Source: an uncultured Prevotellaceae bacterium
GTDB lineage: Bacteria; Bacteroidota; Bacteroidia; Bacteroidales; Bacteroidaceae
Length of the DNA stretch: 56,921 bases
Reading direction: 5' to 3'
Assembly: GCA_902768785.1 (NCBI GenBank)
Contig: CACXMM010000016.1
Span: 15,483-72,403, forward strand
Positions 16,411-25,478 of the stretch are shown here, piece by piece (positions within the stretch are counted from its first letter, which is position 1; each line of letters starts with the position of its first letter). The notes beneath the pieces were generated by a model, which had not been told where the DNA came from, ran no database searches, and saw nothing but the letters and a program-made list of their open reading frames with translations. A program made the translations under genes and the position numbers.

Positions 16411-17148
16411 TTATATTCCTATTCTTCTGGACAGATGTCCTATCATCGTGGCCGCGAGGGCAGCAGTCTCCGTGCGCAGTCGCTCACGTCCCAGTGAGAT
16501 GCTGCGGTAGCCGTGAGCGATCGCGTCGTGCACCTCATCGATGGAGAAATCTCCCTCCGGACCGATGAGGATCGTGATGTCATCCTCCCCCGTCGCGATG
16601 TCAGACTGCTGGAGGATACGGAACAGGTCCTCACGTTCCACCTCGGGATAGCAATGGGCGATGAACTTCTGTCCTTCCCGCGGCTGATGGATAAAGTCCT
16701 TGAAGTTAACCTGCGGGTTGATAAGGGGTTTCCAGGCCTTCCTGCTCTGCTTGACGGCAGAGATCACAATCTTTTCCAAGCGCAGGGTACGCAGCAGCTT
16801 GCGTTCAGAGAAGCGGCAGTTCAGAAAGCTGAACTCATCGACACCAATCTCCGTGGCCTTCTCCACGAACCACTCCACGCGCTCCATCATCTTCGTGGGA
16901 GCCATGGCAATATGCAGTCGTCCGCGCCAGTCACGCGCCTGCGGTATCTCCTCCGTGATCTCGTACATACAGCGCTTGGTGGCTGCGATGGTCACGACGG
17001 CACGATAGAAGGTGCCCTGACCATCCATGAGGATCATCTCGTCGCCCCCCTTCAGACGAAGCACCCGCAGGGCATGCATCGCCTCCTCGGACGGTAGTTC
17101 TGTCTGCGAGGCAGCATCAGGCACATAGAAATAACGCTCTTCCTTCAT
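16411..17148 (-). CDS. rsmE: 16S rRNA (uracil-1498-N3)-methyltransferase
   Basis: Encodes 245 residues, normal for RsmE. The N-terminal PUA-like part includes HALRVLRLKGGDEMILMDGQG. The C-terminal SPOUT knot carries ILIGPEGDFSIDEVHDAI and SLGRERLRTETAALAATM, the SAM-binding loops that identify the family. It methylates U1498 in the small-subunit rRNA. It lies five bases after the NupG-like gene and four before DUF4836, in what looks like a five-gene minus-strand operon. Confidence 0.95.
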   Translation of the reverse strand: MKEERYFYVPDAASQTELPSEEAMHALRVLRLKGGDEMILMDGQGTFYRAVVTIAATKRCMYEITEEIPQARDWRGRLHIAMAPTKMMERVEWFVEKATEIGVDEFSFLNCRFSERKLLRTLRLEKIVISAVKQSRKAWKPLINPQVNFKDFIHQPREGQKFIAHCYPEVEREDLFRILQQSDIATGEDDITILIGPEGDFSIDEVHDAIAHGYRSISLGRERLRTETAALAATMIGHLSRRIGI

Positions 17149-17153
17149 GAATC

Positions 17154-18473
17154 CTATCTTTTCTCCGGCTTAAAGACCAATGCGAACAGGATGCCGACCA
17201 CCAAGGCGAAGGCGGCGAAGATAAACCAGCACGTCTGCCAGTCACCTACCAGGAAGCCGTCAACCCAGGAACAGTACTTATTCACGATCTCTCCTGCCGC
17301 CAGCGTACCCACCGTGGCACCGATACCATTGGTCATCATCATGAACAGACCCTGTGCGGAGGCTTTGATCGAAGGCTCACACTCCTGATCGACAAAGATT
17401 CCTCCAGAGACATTGAAGAAGTCGAAGGCGACACCATAGACGATGCAGGAGAGGATGAAGAACAATACGCCGGGCAAGGCAGGATTCCCCACGCCGAAGA
17501 AACCGAAACGGAACACCCAGGCGAACATCGACATGAGCATCACGACCTTGATGCCATAACGCTTCAGGAAGAAGGGGATCATCAGGATACACAATGCCTC
17601 ACTGATCTGTGAGATGGAGGTGAGCAACGTGGCATTATTCGCCGCAAACGAGGTGGCGATGGCCGCATCGGCACTGCCCTTGAAGCTGGTGATGAACGGT
17701 CCGGCATAGCCATTGGTTACCTGCAGACACATGCCCAGCAACGCCGAGAAGATAAAGAACAGGGCCATCTGCTTCCGTTTGAACAGCTTGAAGGCATTCA
17801 GTCCCAGACTCTCCGCCAAGGACTTCTTCTCTCCCTTCTTCTCCACCTTGCACTGCGGTAAGGTCATACAATAGGCGAAGAGTACCAGACTCAGGATGCC
17901 CGACACAAAGAACTGCATATAGGTATATTGGAACTTATGCGCACTGTCGGCCAAGGTCATGGAGAACGCCCCGTCCTGCCATACCGCACAGTTCACGAAC
18001 CACATCGTAGCGATGAATCCCACCGTTCCCAACACACGGATGGGCGGGAAATCCCTCACAGTGTCCAGTCCGTTGTTCTTCAGAATCGTGAAGGCAGTGG
18101 TATTGGACAAAGCTATCGTGGGCATGAAGAAGGCGACGCTGAGGGTATAGACGGCGATGAAGGCCGATTTGGAGGGCAGCTCATTGCCAAAACCTGCCTG
18201 CATGCCCATCCACCAGCAGCCGAGCATGAAGGCACCGGCCACCAAATGACATAAGCCGAGTAAGCGCTGGGGCTGGATATACTTATCTGCGACAATACCC
18301 ATCAGGGTAGGCATAAAGATGCTCACAATACCTTGGATGGCATAAAACCAGGAAATCTTATCACCTAATCCGGCTACTCCCAGATAATTACCCATACACG
18401 TGAGGTAGGCACCCCATACTGCGAACTCCAGAAAGTTCATCAGCGACAAACGGAATTTCAGATTCATACGCAA
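17154..18473 (-). CDS. Nucleoside permease, NupG/XapB family MFS transporter
   Basis: Encodes 439 residues with about twelve transmembrane segments. The start MNLKFRLSLMNFLEFAVWGAYL and the MGIVADKYIQPQRLL loop match the NupG nucleoside:proton symporter family of the major facilitator superfamily. The second methionine (MNLKF) may be the true start. It probably imports nucleosides across the inner membrane. It is the first gene of the run nupG-like/rsmE/DUF4836/ABC, preceded by a -7 box at 18490. Confidence 0.85.
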   Translation of the reverse strand: MRMNLKFRLSLMNFLEFAVWGAYLTCMGNYLGVAGLGDKISWFYAIQGIVSIFMPTLMGIVADKYIQPQRLLGLCHLVAGAFMLGCWWMGMQAGFGNELPSKSAFIAVYTLSVAFFMPTIALSNTTAFTILKNNGLDTVRDFPPIRVLGTVGFIATMWFVNCAVWQDGAFSMTLADSAHKFQYTYMQFFVSGILSLVLFAYCMTLPQCKVEKKGEKKSLAESLGLNAFKLFKRKQMALFFIFSALLGMCLQVTNGYAGPFITSFKGSADAAIATSFAANNATLLTSISQISEALCILMIPFFLKRYGIKVVMLMSMFAWVFRFGFFGVGNPALPGVLFFILSCIVYGVAFDFFNVSGGIFVDQECEPSIKASAQGLFMMMTNGIGATVGTLAAGEIVNKYCSWVDGFLVGDWQTCWFIFAAFALVVGILFALVFKPEKR

Positions 18474-18489
18474 GAATTCTAATTTTTCC

Positions 18490-18498
18490 GCAAAGATA
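18490..18498 (-). promoter_or_regulatory. -7 promoter box for the nupG-like operon
   Basis: Reverse complement TATCTTTGC, 17 bases upstream of the start at 18473, so the leader would be very short. Confidence 0.6.
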
Positions 18499-18531
18499 GC
18501 TCAAAATCTTTATAACAGCAAATATAATGGC

Positions 18532-18599
18532 AAAAAAAAATTGATTGTCTCACGACAACCAATCTTAATTTAACCTTAATAATCTAATACCATGAAAAA
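18532..18599 (-). ncRNA. Candidate small RNA with terminator
   Basis: On the minus strand a perfect -7 box TATCTTTGC (18606-18614) is followed by about 68 bases ending in a hairpin and nine T residues. The hairpin stem TTGGTTGTC / GACAATCAA has one G-U wobble as minus-strand RNA but would have an A-C mismatch as plus-strand RNA, which supports this orientation. No reading frame of note lies within. It could instead be only the terminator of the DUF3256 gene upstream. It contains a stretch complementary to the candidate RNA at 23543. Confidence 0.4.
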
Positions 18600-18663
18600 C
18601 ACTCTGCAAAGATAAATCTTTTCAATGAATCCACCATATTATATGACGGATTATCCTACAGAA

Positions 18664-19311
18664 TTAATATTCTTTAAAAGTTTGTCCGTCCCATTTAAAA
18701 GATATTTGCTTTATAATGGGCTGAATATCATCTCGTTCCTGTCGGGTGAGCGCAGGGATGGACAACTGCATCACAAGGGTGGAGGCAGCGGGTGACAGCA
18801 TGACGTGGCACATCACGGGATCGATCATCTTGCGCAGTTCCTCAAAACGTCCCTCCTCCATGTCAGCAGGCTTCACCGTCATCCGTGAGAGCAAGGCTTC
18901 GGCCGACTCTTGCAAAGGGAGTCCGCTGGGGATGTCGAGCGATTGCCAGTTCACGTCAAAGAAACGCACCTCACTTTCCGCCTCGGGGGCCATCACTGTC
19001 TTCACGAAACAGATTAGCTGGGTGGAGTCAGAGCGTGTGAGCAGTTTCAATGATAATGTAGAGTATTCTGACAAATGCAGGAAAGTATAATCCGTTGTAA
19101 GCGTGTCCATTACACTTGTACCACTCAATAGGTTCTTTACCTCGGGTTTCACCTTCATATCGTGTAATTCAAGCAGCTCTGTCCGAAGGTTCTGATGGAG
19201 GTAAGGAAGGAGATGGTCGGGCATCGACTGCCAGACATCACGCATAGTGACCTGCGCCCTGACAGTGGTCATCAAGGCACAGGTCACCATGATCAATAAC
19301 ATTCGTTTCAT
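18664..19311 (-). CDS. DUF3256 family protein
   Basis: Encodes 215 residues from MKRMLLIM at 19311; a start four codons upstream (MCLD) would spoil the signal peptide, so I prefer the later one. The signal peptide ends near VRAQ. The mature part begins VTMRDVWQSMPDHLLPYL and matches DUF3256, a Bacteroidales family of unknown function predicted to be periplasmic. It lies 18 bases after the phenylacetate-CoA ligase gene, a neighbour pair I have seen in other Bacteroidales, so co-transcription is likely. No catalytic residues are evident. Confidence 0.8.
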   Translation of the reverse strand: MKRMLLIMVTCALMTTVRAQVTMRDVWQSMPDHLLPYLHQNLRTELLELHDMKVKPEVKNLLSGTSVMDTLTTDYTFLHLSEYSTLSLKLLTRSDSTQLICFVKTVMAPEAESEVRFFDVNWQSLDIPSGLPLQESAEALLSRMTVKPADMEEGRFEELRKMIDPVMCHVMLSPAASTLVMQLSIPALTRQERDDIQPIIKQISFKWDGQTFKEY

Positions 19312-19329
19312 ATCCAGACACACGAAAGA

Positions 19330-20643
19330 TTAGGAACGACCCTCACGCAGGTCCTTCACCCTGACGGCCTTGCCTTCGCTGACGGGCAGAGAACCTTTCT
19401 TCACCAGTTTCACACGCGGTGTCAGCAGGATCTCATCCTTCAGGGCACGCTGGATGTTGCGTGTCATCTTCTGGAGTTCGGGATAGACATCAGTGCTGAT
19501 GTCATCCAATTCAACCTCCACGGTCATGATATCGTTATCATCCTCAGTATCGAGAGTGATCAGGTAATTGCTTCCCAGACCCGGATACTGCACGAGGATC
19601 TTCTCCACCTGCATCGGGAAGACATTCACGCCCTTGATGATGAACATATCGTCGGTACGACCCTTGATACGGTCGATGCGGCGGTGGGTACGTCCGCACT
19701 TGCACTCACCGGGAATGATACGGGTGAGGTCACGTGTACGGTAGCGGAGGATCGGCATCATGGTACGGTCGAGCGTGGTGAGCACCATCTCACCGATCTG
19801 TCCGTCGGGAACGGGCTCCAAGGTGTCGGGATCAACGATCTCCAGGATGTAGTTGTCCTCCCACAGGTGCATGCCATCCTGCTCCTTGCATTCAAAGGCC
19901 ACACCGGGTCCGTTCATCTCAGTCATACCGAACGAGTTGTAGGCTTTCACGCCCAGGAGTCGCTCGATGCGACGGCGCTGCTCATCGGTATGGGGCTCGG
20001 CACCGATAAACAAGGTGCGGAGCTTCGTGGTGCGCGGATCGACACCCTCCTCCTGGAACACCTCGGCCAGACGCACTGCATACGAGGGGATGGCGTGCAG
20101 ACAGGTGGTACCGAAATCCTTGATGAACATGATCTGTCGCTTGGAGTTACCGGCAGCAGCGGGCACCGTGGTGGCTCCCAGTTTCTCGGCTCCATACTGG
20201 AAGCCCAGTCCGCCGGTGAACATACCGTAGCCGGAGGAGTTCTGGAAAACATCCGTGTCGCGGCATCCCACCATGTACATGTCACGGGCGATCATGTTGG
20301 CCCATGAGTCGATGTCGTGGCGGGAATAGGTAACGACGGTGGGATGGCCTGTCGTACCACTGGTAGAGTGGATGCGGATGGCATCCTTCATGTCACCACC
20401 CACCAGTCCGAAGGGATAGTTATCCCTCAGGTCCTGCTTCGTGGTGAAAGGAATTTTACGGATGTCGGCCACTGTGTTGAAATCATCGGGGGTGAGTCCT
20501 AACTCAGCAAAACGCTTACCGTAAAACTCACTCTTCATCGCCACCCTGATGCTTTCCTTCAGTTTCTTTACTTGTAGTTTCTCTAACTCCTCGCGTGGCA
20601 TGGTCTCCAGTTCTGGCTGCCAATATTCCTTGATATCTTTCAT
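19330..20643 (-). CDS. paaK: Phenylacetate-CoA ligase
   Basis: Encodes 437 residues, full length for this adenylate-forming enzyme, which makes phenylacetyl-CoA (or a related aryl-acetyl-CoA) from the acid, ATP and CoA. The AMP-binding motif is STSGTTGHPTVVTYS (about residues 93-107). Others are FGMTEMNGPG and LRYRTRDLTRI in the core, with a C-terminal AMP-binding_C domain holding GRTDDMFIIKGVNVFP. No other phenylacetate-pathway gene is present, as is common in gut Bacteroidales, where the enzyme may work reversibly in amino-acid fermentation. It is followed by DUF3256. Confidence 0.9.
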   Translation of the reverse strand: MKDIKEYWQPELETMPREELEKLQVKKLKESIRVAMKSEFYGKRFAELGLTPDDFNTVADIRKIPFTTKQDLRDNYPFGLVGGDMKDAIRIHSTSGTTGHPTVVTYSRHDIDSWANMIARDMYMVGCRDTDVFQNSSGYGMFTGGLGFQYGAEKLGATTVPAAAGNSKRQIMFIKDFGTTCLHAIPSYAVRLAEVFQEEGVDPRTTKLRTLFIGAEPHTDEQRRRIERLLGVKAYNSFGMTEMNGPGVAFECKEQDGMHLWEDNYILEIVDPDTLEPVPDGQIGEMVLTTLDRTMMPILRYRTRDLTRIIPGECKCGRTHRRIDRIKGRTDDMFIIKGVNVFPMQVEKILVQYPGLGSNYLITLDTEDDNDIMTVEVELDDISTDVYPELQKMTRNIQRALKDEILLTPRVKLVKKGSLPVSEGKAVRVKDLREGRS

Positions 20644-20702
20644 TTTTATGCTATTTTTTCTTTTCAGCGTGCAATATTACACATTTTTTGCGAGATGAGC
20701 AA

Positions 20703-23105
20703 CTATTTGGAGGAAAAATGTAGGGTTTGCTCCATTTTTTGTCTTTCAGCCTTCACGTGGAGTGTGATCGGACCGGGACGCGACGTTGACCTCACCACGA
20801 TCACCAGCTTTCCGTTGAACAGTTTCATCCTGGGCTGGGTGAACGGTTCCAATGACTTGGCATCCCCATTGCACGCGGCCTGGAAACGACCCTCACCCTC
20901 CACCTCGAAAGTCAGCGACTGGTCAGCATCCGGTATGAGGTTCCCCGCCTGGTCCACCAGACTCACCGTGACGAACGACAGGTCCTCCCCATCGGCACAG
21001 AGCACGGTCTTGTCGGCTTCCAACAGCAGATGATCGGGTTTGCCGGCAGTCCTGACGACCTCCTCACCGGCTGCCCTACCCTGCTGGTCATATACCACCA
21101 CCTTCAGTTCACCGGGCTGATAGACAACATCATTCCAACGCAGACGGTAACGGTCCATCTTACTGTTCCTGTCCTTCGTGCGCCTGCCCTGACTCACCCC
21201 GTTCACGAACAGCTCGGCGGAGGGATAGTCGGTGTAGCAATAGACGGGTGTCACCTTCCCTTCCCTGCCCGGCCATGTCCAATGGGGCAGCAGATGGACG
21301 GTATGACTGTCGCGGTTCCACACACTGCGGTAGAGGTAGTACCTGTCCTTGGGCAGTCCGGCCAGGTCGCAGATACCAAAATAACTACTGCGCGAGGGCC
21401 AGTACTCATCATAAGGCGTGGGCTCTCCGAGGTAGTCGAAACCGGTCCACACAAACTGTCCGATGGTATAGCTCAGGTCATCCTGCGCGATGAAATCATC
21501 CTCGGGGAGGTTGCTCCATGAACAGTACTCCGTGTCGTAGCTGGAACACTGTCCGTCTTTGGTAATGGGGCTCACCATTTCCTTCACGGGAAAGCGGTAG
21601 AAGCCGCGGCTGCTCACGGTGGAAGCGGTCTCACTGCCTAACAGGAAGCCTTGTGGCAATTGTTGAATATTCCTGGGATACTTGAACACCCTGTAATTGA
21701 ATCCCGGCACGTCCATCACCTGTGCGAAGCCGCTCTTCAGGGCATCCTCCGCCTTATCCATACCCTGGGTAACCGGTCTTGTGGGATCCAAGTCATGACA
21801 AAGCTGTTGCAGATGGGCAGAGATCTGACGACCTTCCTCGCTCCACTGCTCAGGAATCTCATTACCGATGCTCCACATCACGATCGACGGGTGGTTCCGA
21901 TGAGCCCGAACCAGTCGTTCGATGTCTTTGTCGCTCCACTCCTTGAAGAACCGGGCATAACCGTTCTTGCACTTCGGGTAGATCCACATGTCGAAGCTCT
22001 CGGCCATCACCATCATGCCCAGCGAGTCACAGAGATCCATCTGCATCTGCGAGGGCATGTTATGACTCGTGCGGATGGCATCGGCACCCATCTCCTTCAT
22101 CAGCTGGATCTGACGGGTCAGGGCGGCCTTGTTCACCGCAGCACCCAGCGGACCCAAGTCATGATGCAGGCACACCCCCTGGATCTTCCGCGACACCCCG
22201 TTCAGCTCGAAGCCCTTCTCCTTACTCACCCGGATGGTGCGGATACCGGTCTTGAACCGTTGCTCATCGATCAGCTGATGGTCTTGGTACAGGTTCACCA
22301 CGACCTGATACAGATGGGGCGTCTCGGGGGTCCACAGCTGTGCCTTGTTCATCACGAACTGCATCCCCACATGACCGTCGGCAGCGACATCATCATGAAC
22401 GCCAATGACCCGTCTGCCACGTGGGTCATAGAGGGTGACCTCGGCGGCAAGACCTTCCATCGGCTGTGCGCCGGCACACACCTGTAGATCCACGTCAACC
22501 CACGCACGATCCCCCTCGATCCGGGTGGTACGGACAAACGTACCCCAGTCATCGAGACGGGTGTTCTGGGTACAGATCAGTGTCACAGGACGGTAGATGC
22601 CGGCACCGGGATACCAACGACTGCTCTCCTCCACGTTCCGTAGTTTCACCCATACTTCGTTGGAATCGCCCTCCTTCTTCAAGAAAGGTGTGGCATCCAC
22701 ACGGAAACAGTTGTATCCATAGGCCCAATGACCAGCCTCATGACCGTTGATATACACCACGGGCTCACTCATCGCACCATCGAAGAGCAGCTCCGCATGC
22801 GCATAACCGCGAGGTACCTGGAAGGTGGTCTTGTATTCCCCTTCACCGATCCACGGCAAAGCTCCCGAACGACCGGATTTCTCCGTGGCCACCTTCTCAC
22901 CGTTCTGCTCGATGGCCACCACCTGAAGATCCCATTTCTTGTCAAAAGGACCGCTGATGGCCCAGTCGTGAGGTATCCTCACTTCCTCCCAGTGGCTCCC
23001 GTCGCGCGAGAACTGCCAGCCATCACTCATCGTTTTCTCCACTCTCGGTTGCGCATAGCCCAACAGGACCACACCCAACGTCATCATCAATATCCTTGTT
23101 CTCAT
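20703..23105 (-). CDS. Glycoside hydrolase family 2, probable beta-galactosidase
   Basis: Encodes 800 residues. A signal peptide (1-19) places it in the periplasm or outside. The order is a sugar-binding jelly roll (about 25-200, with IPHDWAISGPF and RWYPGAGIYRPV), an immunoglobulin-like domain, and a TIM barrel. The acid/base Glu416 lies in MWSIGNEIPEQW and the nucleophile Glu492 in LLGSETASTV. DUF4982-like and C-terminal beta domains follow. Members usually hydrolyse beta-galactosides, but beta-glucuronidase and other activities occur in the family. It stands alone, without susC/susD genes, and has a -7-like box at 23125. Confidence 0.88.
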   Translation of the reverse strand: MRTRILMMTLGVVLLGYAQPRVEKTMSDGWQFSRDGSHWEEVRIPHDWAISGPFDKKWDLQVVAIEQNGEKVATEKSGRSGALPWIGEGEYKTTFQVPRGYAHAELLFDGAMSEPVVYINGHEAGHWAYGYNCFRVDATPFLKKEGDSNEVWVKLRNVEESSRWYPGAGIYRPVTLICTQNTRLDDWGTFVRTTRIEGDRAWVDVDLQVCAGAQPMEGLAAEVTLYDPRGRRVIGVHDDVAADGHVGMQFVMNKAQLWTPETPHLYQVVVNLYQDHQLIDEQRFKTGIRTIRVSKEKGFELNGVSRKIQGVCLHHDLGPLGAAVNKAALTRQIQLMKEMGADAIRTSHNMPSQMQMDLCDSLGMMVMAESFDMWIYPKCKNGYARFFKEWSDKDIERLVRAHRNHPSIVMWSIGNEIPEQWSEEGRQISAHLQQLCHDLDPTRPVTQGMDKAEDALKSGFAQVMDVPGFNYRVFKYPRNIQQLPQGFLLGSETASTVSSRGFYRFPVKEMVSPITKDGQCSSYDTEYCSWSNLPEDDFIAQDDLSYTIGQFVWTGFDYLGEPTPYDEYWPSRSSYFGICDLAGLPKDRYYLYRSVWNRDSHTVHLLPHWTWPGREGKVTPVYCYTDYPSAELFVNGVSQGRRTKDRNSKMDRYRLRWNDVVYQPGELKVVVYDQQGRAAGEEVVRTAGKPDHLLLEADKTVLCADGEDLSFVTVSLVDQAGNLIPDADQSLTFEVEGEGRFQAACNGDAKSLEPFTQPRMKLFNGKLVIVVRSTSRPGPITLHVKAERQKMEQTLHFSSK

Positions 23106-23124
23106 CTTGTTATGTTTGATGGGT

Positions 23125-23133
23125 ACAAAGTTA
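23125..23133 (-). promoter_or_regulatory. -7-like box (TAACTTTGT) for the GH2 gene
   Basis: Reverse complement TAACTTTGT matches TAnnTTTG and lies 20 bases upstream of the start at 23105. Confidence 0.5.
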
Positions 23134-23187
23134 TATAAAAAATCCGAGATTTGGGTCTGTTGGGATTAAATCTTTTCCAGATGGTAG

Positions 23188-23345
23188 TGTTCCGACGGCA
23201 TCTACCACTCGTTCCGAAGTCATCTATAGGGGGTAAAGTGACGGCGGAACAACCCTTAGATAACGGCGGAACAACCCTTAGATAACGGCGGAACGATCAT
23301 AAGAAACGTCATCAACGACCCTTAGACAAGTCATCTACAACCAGA
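23188..23345. repeat. GGCGGAAC intergenic repeat element, copy 2
   Basis: It holds an inverted repeat (GTTCCGAAGTCA 23211-23222; TGACGGCGGAAC 23239-23250, two mismatches) around a loop with AGGGGGTAAAG. Then come tandem units of 22 bases, GATAACGGCGGAACAACCCTTA, which decay to the right. Structure and sequence repeat those of 2316-2437. It occupies part of the gene-free stretch 23106-23676, whose remainder is AT-rich except for the candidate RNA. Confidence 0.7.
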
Positions 23346-23542
23346 AGTTACGACAGGAATAACGTGTAACGGCATCACTAACGAGTCATCCTGTTTATCA
23401 GGATATTTGACAAACGTTTGCACAAAGAAACTCTTAAATAATCTTAATTTTAATACATGTGCGCCCACACAACCCAATTAAGTAAAATTAAGTAAGAAAA
23501 TCTTTTGGATAATTAAAAAAAGTAGGCTACCTTTGCAGCGTT

Positions 23543-23627
23543 ATCCTGAAAACAATCTTTTTACCTTAAAAACTAATACCTATTGAGATATGAAGTGATC
23601 AGCTGTGAAGCTAGTCACTTTTTTTTT
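23543..23627 (+). ncRNA. Candidate small RNA with own promoter and terminator
   Basis: A -7 box TACCTTTGC lies at 23528-23536. About 85 bases later the sequence forms a hairpin, AAGTGA-tc-AGCT-gtga-AGCT-ag-TCACTT (23593-23620), followed by a run of T residues. No gene follows on this strand, and the only ATG is followed one codon later by TGA. It therefore looks like a free-standing RNA. It includes ACCTTAAAAACTAATACC (23563-23580), which has a near copy on the plus strand at 18573-18591. Confidence 0.5.
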
Positions 23628-23676
23628 GTTTTCCCGTAAACCAAAAAAAAAAAAAAAACAATTGCCGCATAGTCTA

Positions 23677-24354
23677 TCATTTCTTCAGTCTCCGGTAGAA
23701 AGCAGACAAGGCCGCACGGGGTACGCCCAACGACACCAGCAAGTCGAGATCCTCACGTGCCTCCGTGATCCGTCCGAGGAGGATCCTTATATCAGCTCTT
23801 GCCAGCAGGTAATCCGTATTCTGCGGTTCAAGGACGACAGCCTTGGAGTAGTCGTATTCCGCCAGCGAATACAGTTCCCGTTCCTTCTCCATGCCAGCCC
23901 TTGCCGCAAAGGCGATGGCACTGTCAGGGTGTTGCTGTACGAGCACATTGATCTGGTCCATCGCTTCCTGGTAGCGTTTGTCCTTCTGGTTGAGAAGAGC
24001 CAGTCCTAAGCGTGCCTCGAAGTTCGACGGTGCCTGTGTGAGCACGGTCTCATAGTCATACCTGGCAAAGCGGTAGCGGAACAGTTTTTCGTTGGCATAG
24101 GCCCTATAGTAATGCGCCGTAAGGTTCTTCGGCTCCAGTCGGATCACCACATCATATTCATCTTTCGCGTATTCCCATTGTTCCAGCTGCATGTTCAGCG
24201 CAGCCTTCTGCAGTCGCAGTTCAATGGAATCCGGATGATATTCCACCTGCTCCGTCACCATCTTCAGACTGTCACGGAGCAGGCGGTTATCTTGAGCCTG
24301 TAGTGAGAGTGTCGTCAGCAGACACCCCCACATGATCAAAAGAATCTGTTTCAT
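23677..24354 (-). CDS. Secreted tetratricopeptide-repeat protein
   Basis: Encodes 225 residues. A signal peptide ends near LSLQAQD (residue 21). The rest is about five TPR motifs, for example LEQWEYAKDEYDVVIRLEPKN, FRYRFARYDYETVLTQAPSN and LYSLAEYDYSKAVVLEPQN. TPR proteins act as binding scaffolds; the partner here is unknown. It is probably periplasmic. A -7 box lies just upstream (24359), giving a nearly leaderless mRNA. A polypurine/poly-T tract lies downstream, after the candidate small RNA. Confidence 0.85.
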   Translation of the reverse strand: MKQILLIMWGCLLTTLSLQAQDNRLLRDSLKMVTEQVEYHPDSIELRLQKAALNMQLEQWEYAKDEYDVVIRLEPKNLTAHYYRAYANEKLFRYRFARYDYETVLTQAPSNFEARLGLALLNQKDKRYQEAMDQINVLVQQHPDSAIAFAARAGMEKERELYSLAEYDYSKAVVLEPQNTDYLLARADIRILLGRITEAREDLDLLVSLGVPRAALSAFYRRLKK

Positions 24355-24358
24355 CGCC

Positions 24359-24367
24359 GCAAAAGTA
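24359..24367 (-). promoter_or_regulatory. -7 promoter box for the TPR gene
   Basis: Reverse complement TACTTTTGC, only four bases upstream of the ATG at 24354, suggesting a leaderless transcript or a later start codon. Confidence 0.45.
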
Positions 24368-24415
24368 CGAAAACTTGGTCAACGATGCAACAACTATTTG
24401 TTTTTTTCACAAATA

Positions 24416-25477
24416 TTACTTTTGATTGATATAGTTGACGATCCACTCGCCCACTTCCTTCGTGCCGTACTTCTCTCCCCCTTCCACCTGGATCTCGGGG
24501 GTGCGCACATGGGCATCCAGACTCGCATTGACAGCCTCACGCACCAAAGCCCCCTCATCTTTCAAGCCGAAATGCTCCAGGAGCATCGCTGCCGAGAGGA
24601 TCTGTGCCAACGGGTTCGCGAGGTTCTGTCCTGCCGCCTGCGGCCATGAGCCATGAACGGGTTCGAAGAGCGGTGTATGCTCTCCCAGCGACGATGACGG
24701 CTGCAGTCCCATACTTCCCGTGATACAGCTGGTCTCGTCGGTGAGGATATCGCCGAAGGTGTTCTCCGTCACGATCACATCGAAGAAACGCGGTTCGGTG
24801 AGCACACGCATCGAGGCATTGTCGATGAACATATAATCGGTGGTCACATCCGGGTATTGCCCTTCCATCTCCTTGGCGATCTGGCGCCAGAGACGTGACG
24901 ATGCCAGTACGTTCGCCTTATCCACCACGGTGAGATGCTTCTTCCGCTTCTGTGCTGTCTCGAAGCCCACCTTCAGGATCCGCTCAATCTCCGGACGGGT
25001 ATAGATATCGGTGTCGTAGGCCTTGTCATTGTCCTGATACTTTTCACCGAAATACATACCGCCTGTAAGCTCACGGATTACCACAAAGTCAGCTCCTTTC
25101 AGCAGTTCGTCCTTCAGTGGACTCTTATGGAGCAGACAGTCGAAGGTGGCGACAGGACGGATATTGGCAAACAGTCCCAGTTTCTTGCGCATGGCCAGCA
25201 AGCCCGTCTCAGGACGGATTTTCGCCGTGGGGTTGTTATCGAAACGCAGGTCACCCACTGCAGCAAAGAGCACAGCATCGGCTCTCATACACGTCTGGAA
25301 CGTCTCCTCCGGGAAGGGATCGCCTACCTCGTCGATGGCATGAGCACCACAGATAGCCTCCTCGTAGAGGAATTCGTGGTTGAATTTCCTGGCAATCGCA
25401 TCCATGACCGCCACACCCTGTTTCATGATTTCCGGTCCTATACCATCACCCGGGAGGACCGCTATTTTCAGTTTCAT
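24416..25477 (-). CDS. leuB: 3-isopropylmalate dehydrogenase
   Basis: Encodes 353 residues from [16 protein letters not shown] at 25477; the open frame extends 13 codons upstream into the preceding gene but lacks conservation there. It oxidises and decarboxylates 3-isopropylmalate to 2-oxoisocaproate with NAD in leucine synthesis, and in citramalate-using organisms also acts on the methylmalate analogue. Motifs include [15 protein letters not shown] at the start, the substrate-binding region [12 protein letters not shown], and [22 protein letters not shown]. It is the last gene of the leu operon; its start overlaps the end of the cimA-like gene, indicating coupled translation. Confidence 0.95.
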   Translation of the reverse strand: MKLKIAVLPGDGIGPEIMKQGVAVMDAIARKFNHEFLYEEAICGAHAIDEVGDPFPEETFQTCMRADAVLFAAVGDLRFDNNPTAKIRPETGLLAMRKKLGLFANIRPVATFDCLLHKSPLKDELLKGADFVVIRELTGGMYFGEKYQDNDKAYDTDIYTRPEIERILKVGFETAQKRKKHLTVVDKANVLASSRLWRQIAKEMEGQYPDVTTDYMFIDNASMRVLTEPRFFDVIVTENTFGDILTDETSCITGSMGLQPSSSLGEHTPLFEPVHGSWPQAAGQNLANPLAQILSAAMLLEHFGLKDEGALVREAVNASLDAHVRTPEIQVEGGEKYGTKEVGEWIVNYINQK

Positions 25478-25478
25478 A

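Noticed and set aside
23605-24009. 134-codon plus-strand frame opposite the TPR gene
   Set aside because: It starts inside the terminator of the candidate small RNA, translates a poly-A tract and is antisense to TPR repeats.
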